NCBI GenBank assembly: GCA_014529385.2
Contig: CM043962.1
Coordinates: 88,751,180-88,815,179 of the forward strand
Reading direction: 5' to 3'
DNA: 64,000 bases
Source: Adiantum capillus-veneris
Lineage: Eukaryota > Streptophyta > Polypodiopsida > Polypodiales > Pteridaceae
Shown here: piece after piece, positions 27,045-39,398 of the stretch
Layout: every line of letters starts with the position of its first letter
Numbering within the stretch: the stretch's first letter is position 1
Translations under genes and position numbers: made by a program
Notes under the pieces: model-generated
Seen by the model: only the letters and a program-made list of their open reading frames with translations
Database searches by the model: none
What the model was told of the DNA's origin: nothing

Positions 27045-28134
27045 CTAGCATTGTGTGATATCAGCTGTAAAGATGTGAAAAATATGTTGAGGAAGGTTGA
27101 GTGTGACTTCTGTGGCATTTTTTGTAAGCCAGAAGGGATTGCATTGGATATTAAGGTTATCCTTACAAATTTTTTGTTTGTCTGCACAGATGATTTCAAA
27201 TTCTGTGAGAATAAGATCAAGGCAAAGAGTAATATCTTTGGTGATATTTGTGAAGATACAATAAGAGGCATCAGATATCCATCTGAATTTATGTTTGTGG
27301 ATTTTATAAGTAGGAAATAGTATTGGTAACTTGGTGTTATTGATAGTGTAGGCTAGCTGTCCTAAATGTTTGGAGATCTTGTTAGAGATATCTTGTGGTG
27401 ATTTGTTGGTATGATAGAATTCTTTTCCTGCAACTCGTTCCCGTGCAGCTTTCCAAGCGAGTTGTTTACACATAATAGTAGGGTAGTTCGAGCTTTTGTC
27501 AAGCCCTACTACTAACCAATTATCTGAGATTAGTTGAAAGTCGACGGCTAACTGAGGTGTAAGCCAAGAATTATTAGAAGAAAGCCATTTTCTAGGAAGT
27601 AGAGAAATTTTGTTAAGGAAGCATTCCTTAACTAACTTCTTTAAGTCCGGTAGGACTGTCATCTCCAGTCGGAGAGCACTGACAAGGTCAGTGAGGCAGC
27701 TAAGTAAAGCTGCTAAGGCAAGGTAAGGCTTTTTTGGATAGTTTGGTATGTGATTGAGTCCTTTGGCTAGGAGCTTACGTACTCTAGCATTGCTGATAAT
27801 GTTGAGGTTCTGAGTACATACATGGTTCCCACATTCTTTAAAATTCCTACAAAATGAGGAAAATTGAATGCATGTACAATAAGGGATTGTTTCTTGTCTA
27901 AGAAAGTCATTGTTAAGAACTAATCCTTTTATAGGATGATGATATCTCCATCCAATGAGAATGTTGTCAAGTAGTTTATGATTTCCAAAAAAATATGTCA
28001 AAACACTCACAAAAGAGACTTTTAGGTGGGATCCAATCGAGAAGAATGCTGTGATAAAGACAGTGTATGTAGGTAGCACCAAAATTCGAATCAACTTTGT
28101 TGAGAACTTTTCTTCCACATGGGATTGTAGACAC
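27045..28134 (-). pseudogene. Penelope-like RT, N-terminal and fingers part
   Basis: The 357-codon frame contains, in order, a region rich in hydrophobic residues, WLVVGLDKSSNYPTIMCKQL (a D-K-x-S-N pattern typical just before the fingers), PILFPTYKIHKHKFRWISDA (the P-x-x-HK...R-x-I fingers motif) and finally TADITQC with the motif A aspartate. It closes at 27045 through a one-base frame change. At the 5' side the minus strand reads ATATATTGCAG then GTGTCTACAATC at 28135, a plausible 3' splice site. The coding sequence may therefore begin at 28134 rather than at an ATG. Introns are a known peculiarity of Penelope-like elements. Confidence 0.75.
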
Positions 28135-28152
28135 CTGCAATATATTTAAGGG

Positions 28153-29350
28153 TTAGATTTCAGGGAAGTTTCTGATAGCAGGGAATCTGCCTCTCCCTCT
28201 AGTAAAGCTACGAGACTTTCCTTGATTACATGAGGAGCTAGGTGTAAAAAAGGAAGTAAAAGAGTTGGGAGTAGCTAAAAAGTTAGCTCTTTTAAAAGCA
28301 GGATATTCATCCTCTTCAATACATGGTTTTAGCATATTAGTGATGTATTTGACTCCTTTGTAGTTCGCATATGTGGTGAGGTAAAGACCGGGTTCCTCAG
28401 CTTTTATTTCTTTCAGAATATCATGCATCAGTCCTCGGAAGATGTTAAAGGCAATTTGTGCAATCACAATCTGCTTGGCCTATCCACCTAGCCATGAGCA
28501 GATGAGGGATAGATGAAAGTCTACTGGTTTCTCTGGGAATAACAGTTCCAAATGGTTGAGGATAAACCATATAGCATGGTCAAACCACATAATGCTTGAT
28601 TCACAGGTAGCTTTGGGGTCCAAAAATCTGCAAGCACATTTTACATAGGGGCGGAAGATATTCCAGATAGACTATGTGTAGAAATCTGGATTACTTTTAG
28701 CAAACTCCATGCTACCCTTAGTACGTATGTACAATCCAGTATTAGAGGGGCATTTGGAGTGATCGATCAGGTGTAGGTTAAATGCGGCTTTAATCAAGTT
28801 CACCTTTGTCCAAGAATTGTCCACCCTTTAGAATTTTAAGTTTGCAGTCTTCCACTGTTGATGCAGGGAGGTTGGCCAAGTATACCCAGGTTTCACTAAG
28901 AATTGGAGCCAAGAAGGCTTTGTTTGGTAGAACCCAAAGTTGATGGTCTACTCCGAGAGATTCAATTTCTATCTGTCTTAATGGTAAGACAGGAAAGACT
29001 TTTGAGATTTTAGGGACCATCTCAAGGAGATTAACATCATTGAGAGAGCAGAGGTTAGATTGAAACTCTTTTACTGCCTCTAGAGCAGCACTATCCCGAC
29101 AGAAGATGCCACCCGTTGAAGGGATGGTGGGGGTATTTGGGGTGCAAATAAAAGAGGGATTAAGTCCACAGAGTTTTCTAAGGAAATTTGACAACTCAGC
29201 TCCAGACGAGGAGAACAGGCCAAGCTCTTGCTGATACTGTGAAGCAAGGACGAGAAGCTGGGAAATGTATTGGGAAAGCAGATTAACACCTTCTAGTGGG
29301 TCTTTGTCCAAAGATGCTAGAATTTTTACCCAATCATTAAAGGATAACAT
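28153..29350 (-). pseudogene. Unrecognised upstream ORF of the Penelope-like element (Gag-like position)
   Basis: Two open stretches (29350-28790, 186 codons; 28467-28153, 104 codons) are joined by a second frame interrupted by two TAG codons. The reading ends in a basic tail GKSRSFTRGRGRFP resembling an RNA-binding RG box. An aromatic, Cys-containing core with FRPYVKCACRFLDP and IMWFDHAIWFILN lies in between. I do not recognise the family. Position upstream of RT and the basic C-terminus suggest a nucleic-acid-binding Gag/ORF1 role, but that is inference. Confidence 0.45.
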
Positions 29351-29988
29351 ATGTAAGACTGAAAGTTTTTTGTCCGAAACTAGAGCAGAATCATAAATAA
29401 GTTATGAAGCATCCAGACTGCTAATACATCTGAGGACCAAAGAAGAGGCCACAGAGAGGGGCTCCGAGGTGAGTTCCAAACCTTGAGATAGGGCAAGAGT
29501 CTGCAAAAATAGTGAGGTCAGGTATATTATTTCTTGCCATAGTATGTGATACATAATTTGGCTTTCCTAGGAGGGAAAGGTCTAGTTCTAGCAGCTAGGG
29601 TATCTTTTGGTGCATGGTCTTTCATGAAGAGCTTGATCTGGTCAAGGATCTTTGCGTGATTCTTAGTGTTGTGATTTGTAATCATGCGAGCTGTCAATCT
29701 ATATTGTGAGCAGTCCTGAAACAAAGTTGATATAAAGATTAGCAAAGTGCCTACGAAGTAAAGTCTTTTTTGGTCCTGCAATCCTTCAACCAGCTGAGTT
29801 AGAGACTATGGTAGCTGTGAGCAGGGAACCAGAAGAAAGTCTAAAAAGGGCCACCTAACACCAACCTACCAATGAAGGATTTAACGACTGTGGGTCCAAT
29901 TTAGAGCTCTATTCTTATGAAAATTTCCTAGGCCAGCATCCCGGTTTCCCGGAGAGGGGAGACCCTATGTATAGGATGTGTGTGTAGC
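29351..29988 (-). other. Leader of the Penelope-like element
   Basis: It lies between the right repeat and the first substantial frame. A short open frame (29781-29527, 84 codons) shows no domain. No 12-base match to the common tRNA primer sites (TGGTATCAGAGC or TGGCGCCGTTGCC) is found next to the repeat on the coding strand, which reads GCTACACACACATCC there. This argues against ordinary LTR-type priming. Confidence 0.5.
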
Positions 29989-32423
29989 TGTTTTAAATCT
30001 TACTTAATAAGACATAATTGAACTTTTACATTCAAAAGACAACTGGCCAAGGAACAATGCACTGATTTGTACAAAAATAACTCAGTATCAAAATTATCTA
30101 AGTACAATAATTGTAAGAAAGAGATCCTCTTTCAGTGGGGTTGGTAGTAAAAAAACTTCCCCGTTCCTCAGTGGATATTTCATAACAGTAATGTTGCTTG
30201 CCAAAGAAAATAAACCCTCCAAGATAAGATAGGGTCCTTACCTCCATCCATCCAAACAACACAACAATTCTGTTAGCCTTGGATGTGTTTTACAGGTATC
30301 AATGGACTATATCAGTTGTTATCCATGTCCATCTTATAGGTTTTTAATCACTTTAGACAAGCAAGTTTATTCATTAGTTTTGGTATGTTTAGCAGTCTTT
30401 TATATCACTTTATAGTCTATGGTGAAGTCCATCAGTAGTAATACTACGAGCCATAGCTTAGTAGCTATGTATAAAAGCAACCATATACTTACCTTCAAGA
30501 TCAGTAGCACCCATGGTATAAAAGGGTATTTCTTTTAGACAGAGAGATGTGAAATCCGTCTTCTTTTTGTCATCCAACAAAGTCACAGATGAGGGTGGTG
30601 ACAACCTTTATGTTTAAAACCAATAAGACAACCATGTAACCAGTCAAGAGTAGTAAGGCCCCCCCTTTTTTTTAAAAAACAAACCTTGGCAAAAGTTGGG
30701 AGCTATACCCAAGCCAAAATAAAACCGGCCATATACTTACCTTTATTTCCATCAATCATTATCAATTTTCAAGAACGGTAATGTCCGGCCTTACCAACCA
30801 TATCTTTTTTACAAAGCCAGAAAAACATGTGAGCTGCTGTATACTTACCTTCACAAAATGCCAGGCTATCACGGACTGTTAATGTCTGGCCTCATATGAG
30901 CTTCCCATTTTGTGATAAGCCTCAGTGATAATCAGTTTAATCACAGAAAAAAACCAACCATTTGAACGCTGCCAATCAATTAGGTGCCTCTACCTCCTTA
31001 GAGAGAGAGAAAAAACAACCAGTTATAACACCGAAAAAAAACCAGTCTCATAAAGAAGTTTTTATTTCCGCCAGAGTCAGAGTCAAGTGGCCCATTGGTC
31101 ATAACCTTTATGTTGCCACCATTTATACAGTCTGGACATCGTATCAGTCCCCATTTTTGTAAACACATGCAACTGTAGCATGTGTTAGGAACGGCCATCA
31201 AGCCATCCATCATGTTCACAACCATATACATACACATACTGCCATATATGCTCAAGAGGCTTTATGCGGAGATGAAGCCCTTTACAATTTCCTCAGGCTA
31301 CCCTTATTGCAAAACAACCACTGAACTACGTTTTCTTATGCATAAGAGACCCAAGGTCTGCAATGATGTCAAGGCTTTAATAAAATAACCAGTCAAGCTC
31401 ATGAACCTTCAACGAGTTACCAGAATCGACAAATCCTTAAATTATACTACATAGGCGATCTATTCAATCCTGAGGTCAAGAGATGCTTTAATACAAGGCG
31501 AGGGTACAATATCCCTAGGTTTACCATATCAAGCTTTGTAAAATATTATCAACAGAAAAATAGCATGTGTACACAGTCGACAGCAAATCCCCCGAATCCT
31601 TCTCCTAAGTCCCATTAGGTGTCCTTTCATTCAGTCAGAGAATGCTTTGCTACCCTATCTAAGGGTTACGACAATTTTATGCAAAAAAATCAACAGTGCG
31701 GAAAGAACCTGTTTATGGTATTCTCCTGCACATGGAAAAAAACATCCTTTCCTATGTTTATATGTAGTTTAATGAGTTCGACAGTTCCTAGTTACTTTCT
31801 TCCACACAAAGCAGCAGAACACCCATTAATACTCAGTATATGCCATGGTATTACCTCTATTTCTTTTCATTTCCGGGCTCAACAGGAGCCAGTCAATCCC
31901 ACAAAAACCAGTCGGTCTGTGATAGTAAGTCATAACGAAGGAAAAAGAGAGTTAAGGTAAACCATAGTACCTGAGGAGTTTGAGCTACAAGCTCCATAGC
32001 TTTAGGAAGTTCAAGTAGTAATGACATAGAGCGGGATTAACCACAACAAAAAACTGAATCTCAAGCTAAGTGAGGGCTCGGAGTGCCCTCACCTGAGCGT
32101 CTGAAGTGAAAGAGCAGAGCTGCCCCTTGCTGTGAGAGCCCCTCAAGCGTCAGAAGCCATTACTGCCTGGGGAGACAGCGCCAGTACACGTTCCGAGGGT
32201 GGAAGGGTCCTCCTTCCCATTGTAATGATAGTTGAGGATTTCCTCTTGCTCTTTTAAAAGAGTCCTTATTATTTTGTCCCATACCAAAGTCGGTGGCACA
32301 GTGTAGCAATGAGGGCCCTATTTTGCCAATAGTGGGAAGGGGGGGGGGACGGGGGTTGGGTTTCCTTTTTATGGAAAAAACCTATATGAGAAGGAGCAAA
32401 ATAACTCCATAGTGTTTACCACA
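29989..32423 (-). repeat. LTR-like direct repeat, right copy (5' side of the element)
   Basis: It runs from TGTTTTAAATCTTACTTAAT to GTGTTTACCACA, followed by GTGTGTGTGTGG. It carries the same internal 12-mers TATACTTACCTT at 30484, 30732 and 30840. On the coding strand these read AAGGTAAGTATA, a strong match to the plant 5' splice-site consensus. Confidence 0.92.
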
Positions 32424-32651
32424 GTGTGTGTGTGGCCCTCCCCCATCCCAAGGGTAAGGTCTACATGGTGGGAAGCCAATCCTTGTCAAGGATACTCAAA
32501 ATGAAAATACAGGATAGGGATTCCAAACAAGAATTTGGAATGAGACAGAAAGCTCTCATCTACCAAGGGTAAACACACAAACTGTCATATTTAAATGTTT
32601 GTCTGTGCGCGTGGATCACCATAGCCTAACTTGTCATGTGTGGATGATCCG

Positions 32652-32730
<79 letters not shown>

Positions 32731-32734
32731 AGAC
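32424..32734. repeat. Spacer with (AC)n microsatellite (32655-32727)
   Basis: It contains a short unique segment and 36 AC units followed by AGAGAGAC. The next element inserted into this microsatellite and duplicated GAGAC (32730-32734). Confidence 0.9.
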
Positions 32735-33646
32735 TATTAACTGAGTCAATGTCAATTAACAGAAGCTGCTAAAGACCGAACACATACGGATGCACATCGA
32801 GGATGAATATGAAGAAGCAGTAAAGATTGGAATTACACATTTTCCCAAAATGGTCACGTATTGTAAATTTTCGAATCACTTCCAGCCATTGTAATATTTT
32901 AATGTGTCACGGGCTCAATGGGAGTTCCAAGTTGTAAAGAATAGGTCACTTATTGTGCCTAGGTTGCAGATTCAGTAAGTGGTGAGCCCAAAAGGCCTTG
33001 GGCGCTTGGACATTGCATATTTTTAACCTAGGTATATAAGGCAGTGTGTAAAAGAAATTAGGGTTCTCAAGTCATTTGTTGAGAGCACTCTTTGGTGAGA
33101 GCTCTTGAGGTGTGTGGCTATGGAGTCCTTGAGCTTCTCCTTGCTCATGAGACTTGATTAACACTAATCAATGATTCATTCTCTCTCACTATACGCCTCT
33201 CATGCTGCTTATGATTGCCTATGATGCTTAGATTAGCTAGATCTACACTAATTAGTGGTTAATCCCTCTCTAATCTTGTGTGATTGCCCTCTTTTACTTG
33301 TGTGTGCATGTAGGTTTGATTGGAGTGTGGTGCTCGATAGATCTATGTGTGTGTACTTGCGATTAGTGTGTTGCATGATAGAATTAGTGTTGTGTGCATC
33401 TTGCAATCATAGTGTGTGTGAGTGGGTTGATTAGAGGTGAAGAGAAGTGAATATGGAGATTTCCCTTCATTGCGGCTTCACTCCTCCATAGGCCGAGAAG
33501 CTCACCTCATAGAGTTAACCATTTGTGTTGCCATAATTAGCTCACGAACCGTGTGAGTGTTTCCATGCCCTAGCCGGGTAGCTCATCCCTCCGGATTGAT
33601 AATTTTGTTGGTCATTGGAGCTATTGCAATGATGGGACCCCCAACA
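32735..33646 (+). repeat. T1 5' LTR (912 bp)
   Basis: It starts TATTAACTGAGTC (TG in the other copy) and ends GGGACCCCCAACA. TATATAAGGCAGTG near 33032 is a likely TATA box, followed about 60 bases later by GAGAGCACTCTTTGG. The two LTRs differ at a few per cent of positions. Confidence 0.93.
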
Positions 33647-33648
33647 TT

Positions 33649-33666
33649 TGGTGCCGTTGCTGGGGA
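33649..33666 (+). other. T1 primer-binding site (tRNA-Asp type)
   Basis: TGGTGCCGTTGCTGGGGA, two transitions away from TGGCGCCGTTGCCGGGGA, the complement of the plant tRNA-Asp 3' end used by Tat/Athila elements. It begins two bases after the LTR. Confidence 0.88.
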
Positions 33667-36600
33667 CGATAGCCTATGCTAGTGTAATTGTGGCATAAAC
33701 GAATGCATTCCCTCACTAATTTCACTACTAATTTCACTTGTGTGTTTATGTTTTTGTGGATTTTGAATGTGTGTGCATGAAGCATTGTGTTCATAATTCC
33801 CTAATGTGTGACCATATCTTGCCAATTGTGTGTTTACACACACTAATTTCTCACTAACCCTTTGCTAATTTGACTAATTTTTTATAACTTACTAATGTGC
33901 TATGAAGGATTGGAGCAATCGACCATCCAATTGATCTTCAACGGAAAGGTAATTAAGGTGGTATTCTCAACCTCTCTAGAATCTAGAGATGTGTAGAATT
34001 GTGTAGATATCCCTCCAAGATGCAATGTAATTCTATGCTATGTTGATGCAATGCAATGTTGATGTTAGGGATGGAAAATTTTGCGATTTTTCATCTTCAC
34101 GCCGTCGTAATGTCGAAATTTTTAAGAATTGACGACGCATGAATTTGATAAGTTTCAATTGCTAATTGATGATTGTAGGTTGCTAATTGGGTGCCTAATC
34201 GAGTTAATTGCATGCTTGGATGGTCAATTTCAAGTGTGTGTGCACTAAAATCTAGTGTGTGTGCATTCTAATTGAGTGTGTGTATGCTAATTTTAGGTGT
34301 GTGCACTATTTTGCCCATGTTTGAGCACCTAGAAATCAATGTGTGTGTTATGGTTTTTGAATTGTGATGATTGATTGGTGTTGTTCTCATGCCTAACTAT
34401 TGATTTGTGAAGTCACATTGCAAATCCGACAAGTTTAACCCTTTTGTGTGCGCACCTAAAGATTGGTAAAAACTGCCATTTTTTAGAGTGTGTGTGTGTG
34501 TACCTAAAAAAGTGTTTAATTTGCATGGTTAATTCAATGTTTTGATTGCATAAATGATGTGTGTAATGATTAAATGCTGTATTTTTGTGCTCAAAACAGG
34601 GATTTACACATTTCAATTGCGTCAATTTTTGACCTAATTTTGTCGGTAATTTTGCCGGTTTAATTGTCTGGTCTTGATTTTATTGATAAATTGTTGGCAA
34701 TTGAATTGATGTGACTTGTGCAATTTTATTTTTCTGGACCATTCCCCAATGTGTGGAGAATTTGTAAAAAAAAATTGGGTATTTTTCGGATAATTTTTGC
34801 ATTGATTTTTTCCATAAAAATTTGGTTTTTGCGATCTTTACGAGCTATTTTGTGTGTGCGTACTTACGGCATCATTTTGTTTGCATTCGTGCCCTTTGTG
34901 GTCGAGTTTTGAGCGTTTTTCTATTTCCGGGGGTTGGGTGGACAATTTTGTTGAAATTGGCATTTTCGATAAAATCTACTATTTTTGGTGTGCTTTTGCG
35001 TATCGTAAATGTTTGGTTGTGAATTTCGGTAATTTTCTAAGATTCCTAGAATTTTCTGGGAATATTTTGGATATTTCTGGCAAATTTTGGAACTTTTTGG
35101 CGATTTTTGGAGTTTTCGGCTTATTTTTGGCTATTTTTGGCATTTTTGGAAACATAAAATAAAAAATAAAAATAAAAAAAGGAAAACTGGGTTCGGCTCC
35201 CACCGTGCCTTGCGACGCATAAAAAATCTCCGTGTCGGATAGATCTTTACGATCCCTGGGGATATTTTTCTGTGACGTTAAAACTCTCTTCTTCTTTCTC
35301 TCCCCTGCGTGAACCCCTCTCTACACACTCTCTTCTTCTTTCTCTCCCCTGCGTGAACCCCTCTCTACACACACACTCTTCCCCTACTCTCTTTTTCTCG
35401 CTCTTCCCGTCACACTTCCCCTCTCTCGCTGCAGCATGAGTGTTAAAAGAAAACTGGGTCCAATGTATTTTAACCGGTGGAAATCCCAAAATCCCGGTTA
35501 GATTTTGAGCTTGCCTTGAAAGAAACCGAGAAATTTTCACGCGTTTTAGTGTAATTACCGGCAAAAGCTTTAAATTTTGATCAAAAAACCTATAGAGCTT
35601 CAAGTTTGCCTTTATTTTCTTCGGTTAAAAAATTTTGATAAAAAAACGCTACTCTCTCTCTCTAACTTCTCTCCTCCCTCTTTTTCCCTCTCTCTCTCTA
35701 ACTTCTCTTCTCCGTCTTTTTCCCTCTTTCTCTCTCGCTTCTCTCCTCCCTTTAACTCTCTCCCGAGTCCGCGTGCACGCCTGCCAAGGGATACTCGTTC
35801 TCACACTCTCTCTCTCTCTCCCTCTTAACTCTCTCACTCTCTCTCCTCTATTAACTCTCACTCACTCTCTCTCTCTCTCTACTCTCTCTCTTGTCTTCAC
35901 GTTTCCTGCCGACACCGTGCCAAGGCCCAGCCCGTCATTTCTGCACTACCTGCACGCGCGAGTCAAGTCGCCAGGGCGGCAGGGCCAACCTTCATTTCCG
36001 CCTCGTGCTGCGCGCTGTTGCCAGGTCGTCAGCAAGCCAACGTGGCTGTCAACGGCTCTCTGCAGTGCAGGTAGGTAAGCCTTCTAAACTTAATTATATA
36101 TAAAATAATAATAAAAAGAACAAAAATACACTTAAAAATCAAAAAACATAAAAACAATTTAAAAAATCAAAATTCAATAAAAAAGAATAAAAATTCATTT
36201 TAAAAAAATCAAAACAAAACAAAACTCATTTAAAAAAATTTAAAAAGGAATTTAAAAAAAAACCACTAAAAACATTGAAAAAACCATAAAAAGAAATAAA
36301 ATTCCAAAAATCCAAAAAGAAAAACTAAAACTAAAAAAAGGGAGTCAAAAATCATTAAGACATTACCCAAAAAAAAGGAAAAAACATTAAAAATTTCACA
36401 AAAAAATAAAAAGTACGTAGAAAAATCATTATAAAATCAAAAAAATTCACAAATAATTCACCAAAAAACAAATCACAAAAAAATAAAAAGCACATAGAAA
36501 AATCATAAAAATTTCACAAAAATCACAAATAATTCACAAAAAAAAACACTCACAGATTAATCAAAAGCGACAAAAAAATTCACAAAAAAATCCAAAATCG

Positions 36601-37096
36601 TAAGAAAAAAGCAAAATAAATCAAAAAAAATTAAATTACCAAAAAAAAATCAAAAATTTTCCAAAAAAGCGTTAAAAATCGTAAAAATTTAAAATTTCAC
36701 AAATAATTAGAAAAAATAAAAAGGAACTCACCGAAAGTGCAAGAAAAAGACAAAAAAGGCAGAACGACCCAGCCAAAGCTAGAAAGAGCCAGAAAAAGTC
36801 AAAAAAACCCAGAAAAGCAAAAAATTCACACGCCGAGCAAACAACACAAAAACGAGAGAATCAAAATCCGAAAAGCAACACCGGAGAGTGTACCGCACAC
36901 CGAGTGAATACCGCAAACCGAGCACACCGCGCAAAGCGCATCAGATCAATCGGAAGAAGCGAGAAATCGACCAACTCGAAGCAGTTGAGCGGCAGTCAAA
37001 TTTTTAAAAATTCTGCATGCTAGAAATTTGCTAGTGCAGGTAATTGCGCTATAAATTAGCTTCCAAATTGGACGAACATGCACAAATCAAGGTGGA
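33667..37096 (+). other. T1 long untranslated leader
   Basis: This is 3.4 kb without supported coding sequence. It shows T-rich DNA with repeated TTTTTGGC-like units (35030-35160), a CT-rich zone with CCCCTCTCTACACAC repeated (35280-35410), a second CT-rich zone (35650-35900) and a strongly A-rich zone (36090-36720). Open frames here are Leu/Ser- or Phe-rich products of composition. A very long 5' leader is usual in Tat/Ogre-type elements. Confidence 0.6.
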
Positions 37097-39398
37097 TTGC
37101 AGCTTAATCTGTTAAAGGCCCAGATTTTTATCATTTCAAAGGCCCAAATCAATTCTGACACAATCGAGCTAGAGTTAATCAACTCGTGTGAGTTTGAAGA
37201 TCTGTCAACTGCAAAAGTGCTTTGCCACAAGCAGTTTTATCAAAATCGAACAGCAAAAATTCTGCTAATCAATACCAGAATGTGCCAATTGACAGTTTTT
37301 GTGGATTGAGCCAACATGGACTCAAATCGAACCGAGAGTTCAAGTACAACAGAGCATGCTAGTAGCAGTGGCAACACATGCACAACTGCAATAGAACAAA
37401 TTTTGCAGCTATATGGCTACAATGGGGATAAGATTTTGTACACAGATACAGAAGGTCATAGGTATCTTATGAGAAGTAAAAGCAGCACAAGAGCCAAGAT
37501 TCTATTGATCAGAGTAAAGCCAGATTCAGAGAACTCCCAAATGTTCATAGACTTCAGTGGAGCCAAGTATTGCAAACTTAAAGATGAAGTGCAGATAGAG
37601 GTTCAAAAAATCAACCCAAGTGGTTATCTAGAAATCTGCACAATTCCGCAAAGCATCTATTTGGTGCGTATGCAATCAGGGTCATTGTACATGGATTACA
37701 GTGGTCAGATCTATAATCGAGAACCACAATTGCAAGATCCAATAGATCAACCAATAGAAGCAAATCTAATTGGAGAACCGAGTCAAAGACAATACAAAGA
37801 TCAAGATGAAGCAACCTACAGCTTGATGCTCAGTGTTTTGAAAGAAGATGCCGACAACTTAGTCAGCATAGAAATAGAAACTTCTCAGCTAGAGCTTGAC
37901 ATGCTAGAACCAAATGAAATACCACCAGTCATGGCATATTGCTCAGATTGTGGACGAAAAGGTAGACACTTTCCTGAAGATTGTCCAAGAAATCCAGACA
38001 ACAAGGATGCATCAACTGCCAACAAGCAAGGTACAGAGAAAATTGGAAATGCAAATCTCGATGTAAGTGCATTTAACTCGTCACTTTTAATGCAATTAGA
38101 TGATTCTGCATTAACATTAGAAGCACCATTGAAAGCATTGCAAGTTCAAAATGAGCATAAAGATGCACAAACACCTGAAAGGCTTAAAATTGATTCTTTG
38201 AACAACAAATTCCTGCATGAATTTAGTAAAGGTGTCGAGATATCACCAAAGGTTGAAAAGACTGTTAAATTTGCAAATGATTTTGCATCTAATGCCACAA
38301 GGCTGCAATCATTCACAAGTCTAAGAGACACATCAAACAAAATGATGTTAGCATTGTATGGCACACATAATTCATGTGCACACTATGTAGACCAAAAAGG
38401 GAAATTGTACAAAAAGGATCAACCTGTGTTTGAACGACCCACATACCACCAACTCATAGAAGTATGTCCAGTGATAGATCAGAAAGGATGGTTCATTTCA
38501 GAGGAAAGAATCTATTATAGCCCACCCTCTCTAGAGCTGAAGGATATTACCCGAGTGAACCCAAAAATCTGTTCAGATCCAAACTCTCCTCCATTAGAAA
38601 TCAAGCTTCGATGTTGTGACCAAACGAACATATACTTTGATCAATATAGACGAGAGTCTAGCATCTATGATGCCTTGGGTCCTGAAACCACAGAAGCTTA
38701 TATCATAGGAGACCCATGGGATAGACAATATAAGGGCAAAGATAATGCTATTTATAGCTTGGCTTGGAGAATAATTTGTCATGTTTCAAGGAGATACATA
38801 GGAAACTATGTCAAAGTCCCAAAAGGTGAGACTAAATCAAAGCCAAACAATTTTGAACTCTTACAATGAAGCAAGCTATAGTGATCACCCTAGGAAGAGG
38901 GGAGTTGTAAATCCATCAAGCTCAGCTCATGTACCAGGAAGTGCCACACCAATTAGAACCCCTTCAAAGCAGAAACCATTGAAAGATCATATGGTTGTTG
39001 GAAGTTTCCAATTGACCCAGATTCCATTAGAATCTACAAAAAAATGCTTATATGAAGATCATCAAGGACAGAAGTTTCAGTTGATCTCCACAAGTCAAAG
39101 CCAAAAGCCGACAAAGCCCATAGTGTTCAAATAGTTACATGTGATCAAGCTCACATATGCATATCAAGATGCACATGGTAACAAATATCAGCAAGATCAT
39201 GACCTTGTACAAACCCCTACAGATGGCTTGACTGAAGTCAAAGACTATCTGAAGATGATGCAAAGCCTCAAGCTGCCAAAACACGTAACAGATAAGTCAA
39301 AGACAATGAAAGCTAAAGTCCAGAAGGATATACAAAGATCACCATCGAAATCTCCTCCAAAGAAACGATTCTACCATAAAGTACAGTGGATCTTTTAA
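37097..39398 (+). CDS. T1 Gag-like protein with zinc knuckle and Y-x-D-x-x-G-x-x-Y repeats (frame broken)
   Basis: The main frame is 37316-38869 (517 aa, ATG at 37316). An upstream frame from 37097 is in phase with it, separated by one TGA at 37307-37309. The protein continues in another phase at 38808-39398 with a TAG at about 39132. A zinc knuckle CSDCGRKGRHFPEDC (residues 209-223, C-x2-C-x5-H-x4-C; one residue longer than the usual C-x2-C-x4-H) supports a nucleocapsid role. The rest is unusual. Short modules recur: LYTDTEGHRY (41-50), MFIDFSGAKY (76-85), LYMDYSGQIY (124-133) and HYVDQKGKLY (356-365), then CLYEDHQGQKF and YAYQDAHGNKY in the next frame. A second pair, IGEPSQRQYKDQDEATYSL (152-170) and IGDPWDRQYKGKDNAIYSL (464-482), shows internal duplication. 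I do not recognise this family outside its element context. Confidence 0.7.

Noticed and set aside
28790-29350. Host gene on the minus strand upstream of the Penelope-like RT
   Set aside because: The region lies wholly between the two direct repeats, in the same orientation as RT and with decaying frames. An element ORF is the simpler reading.
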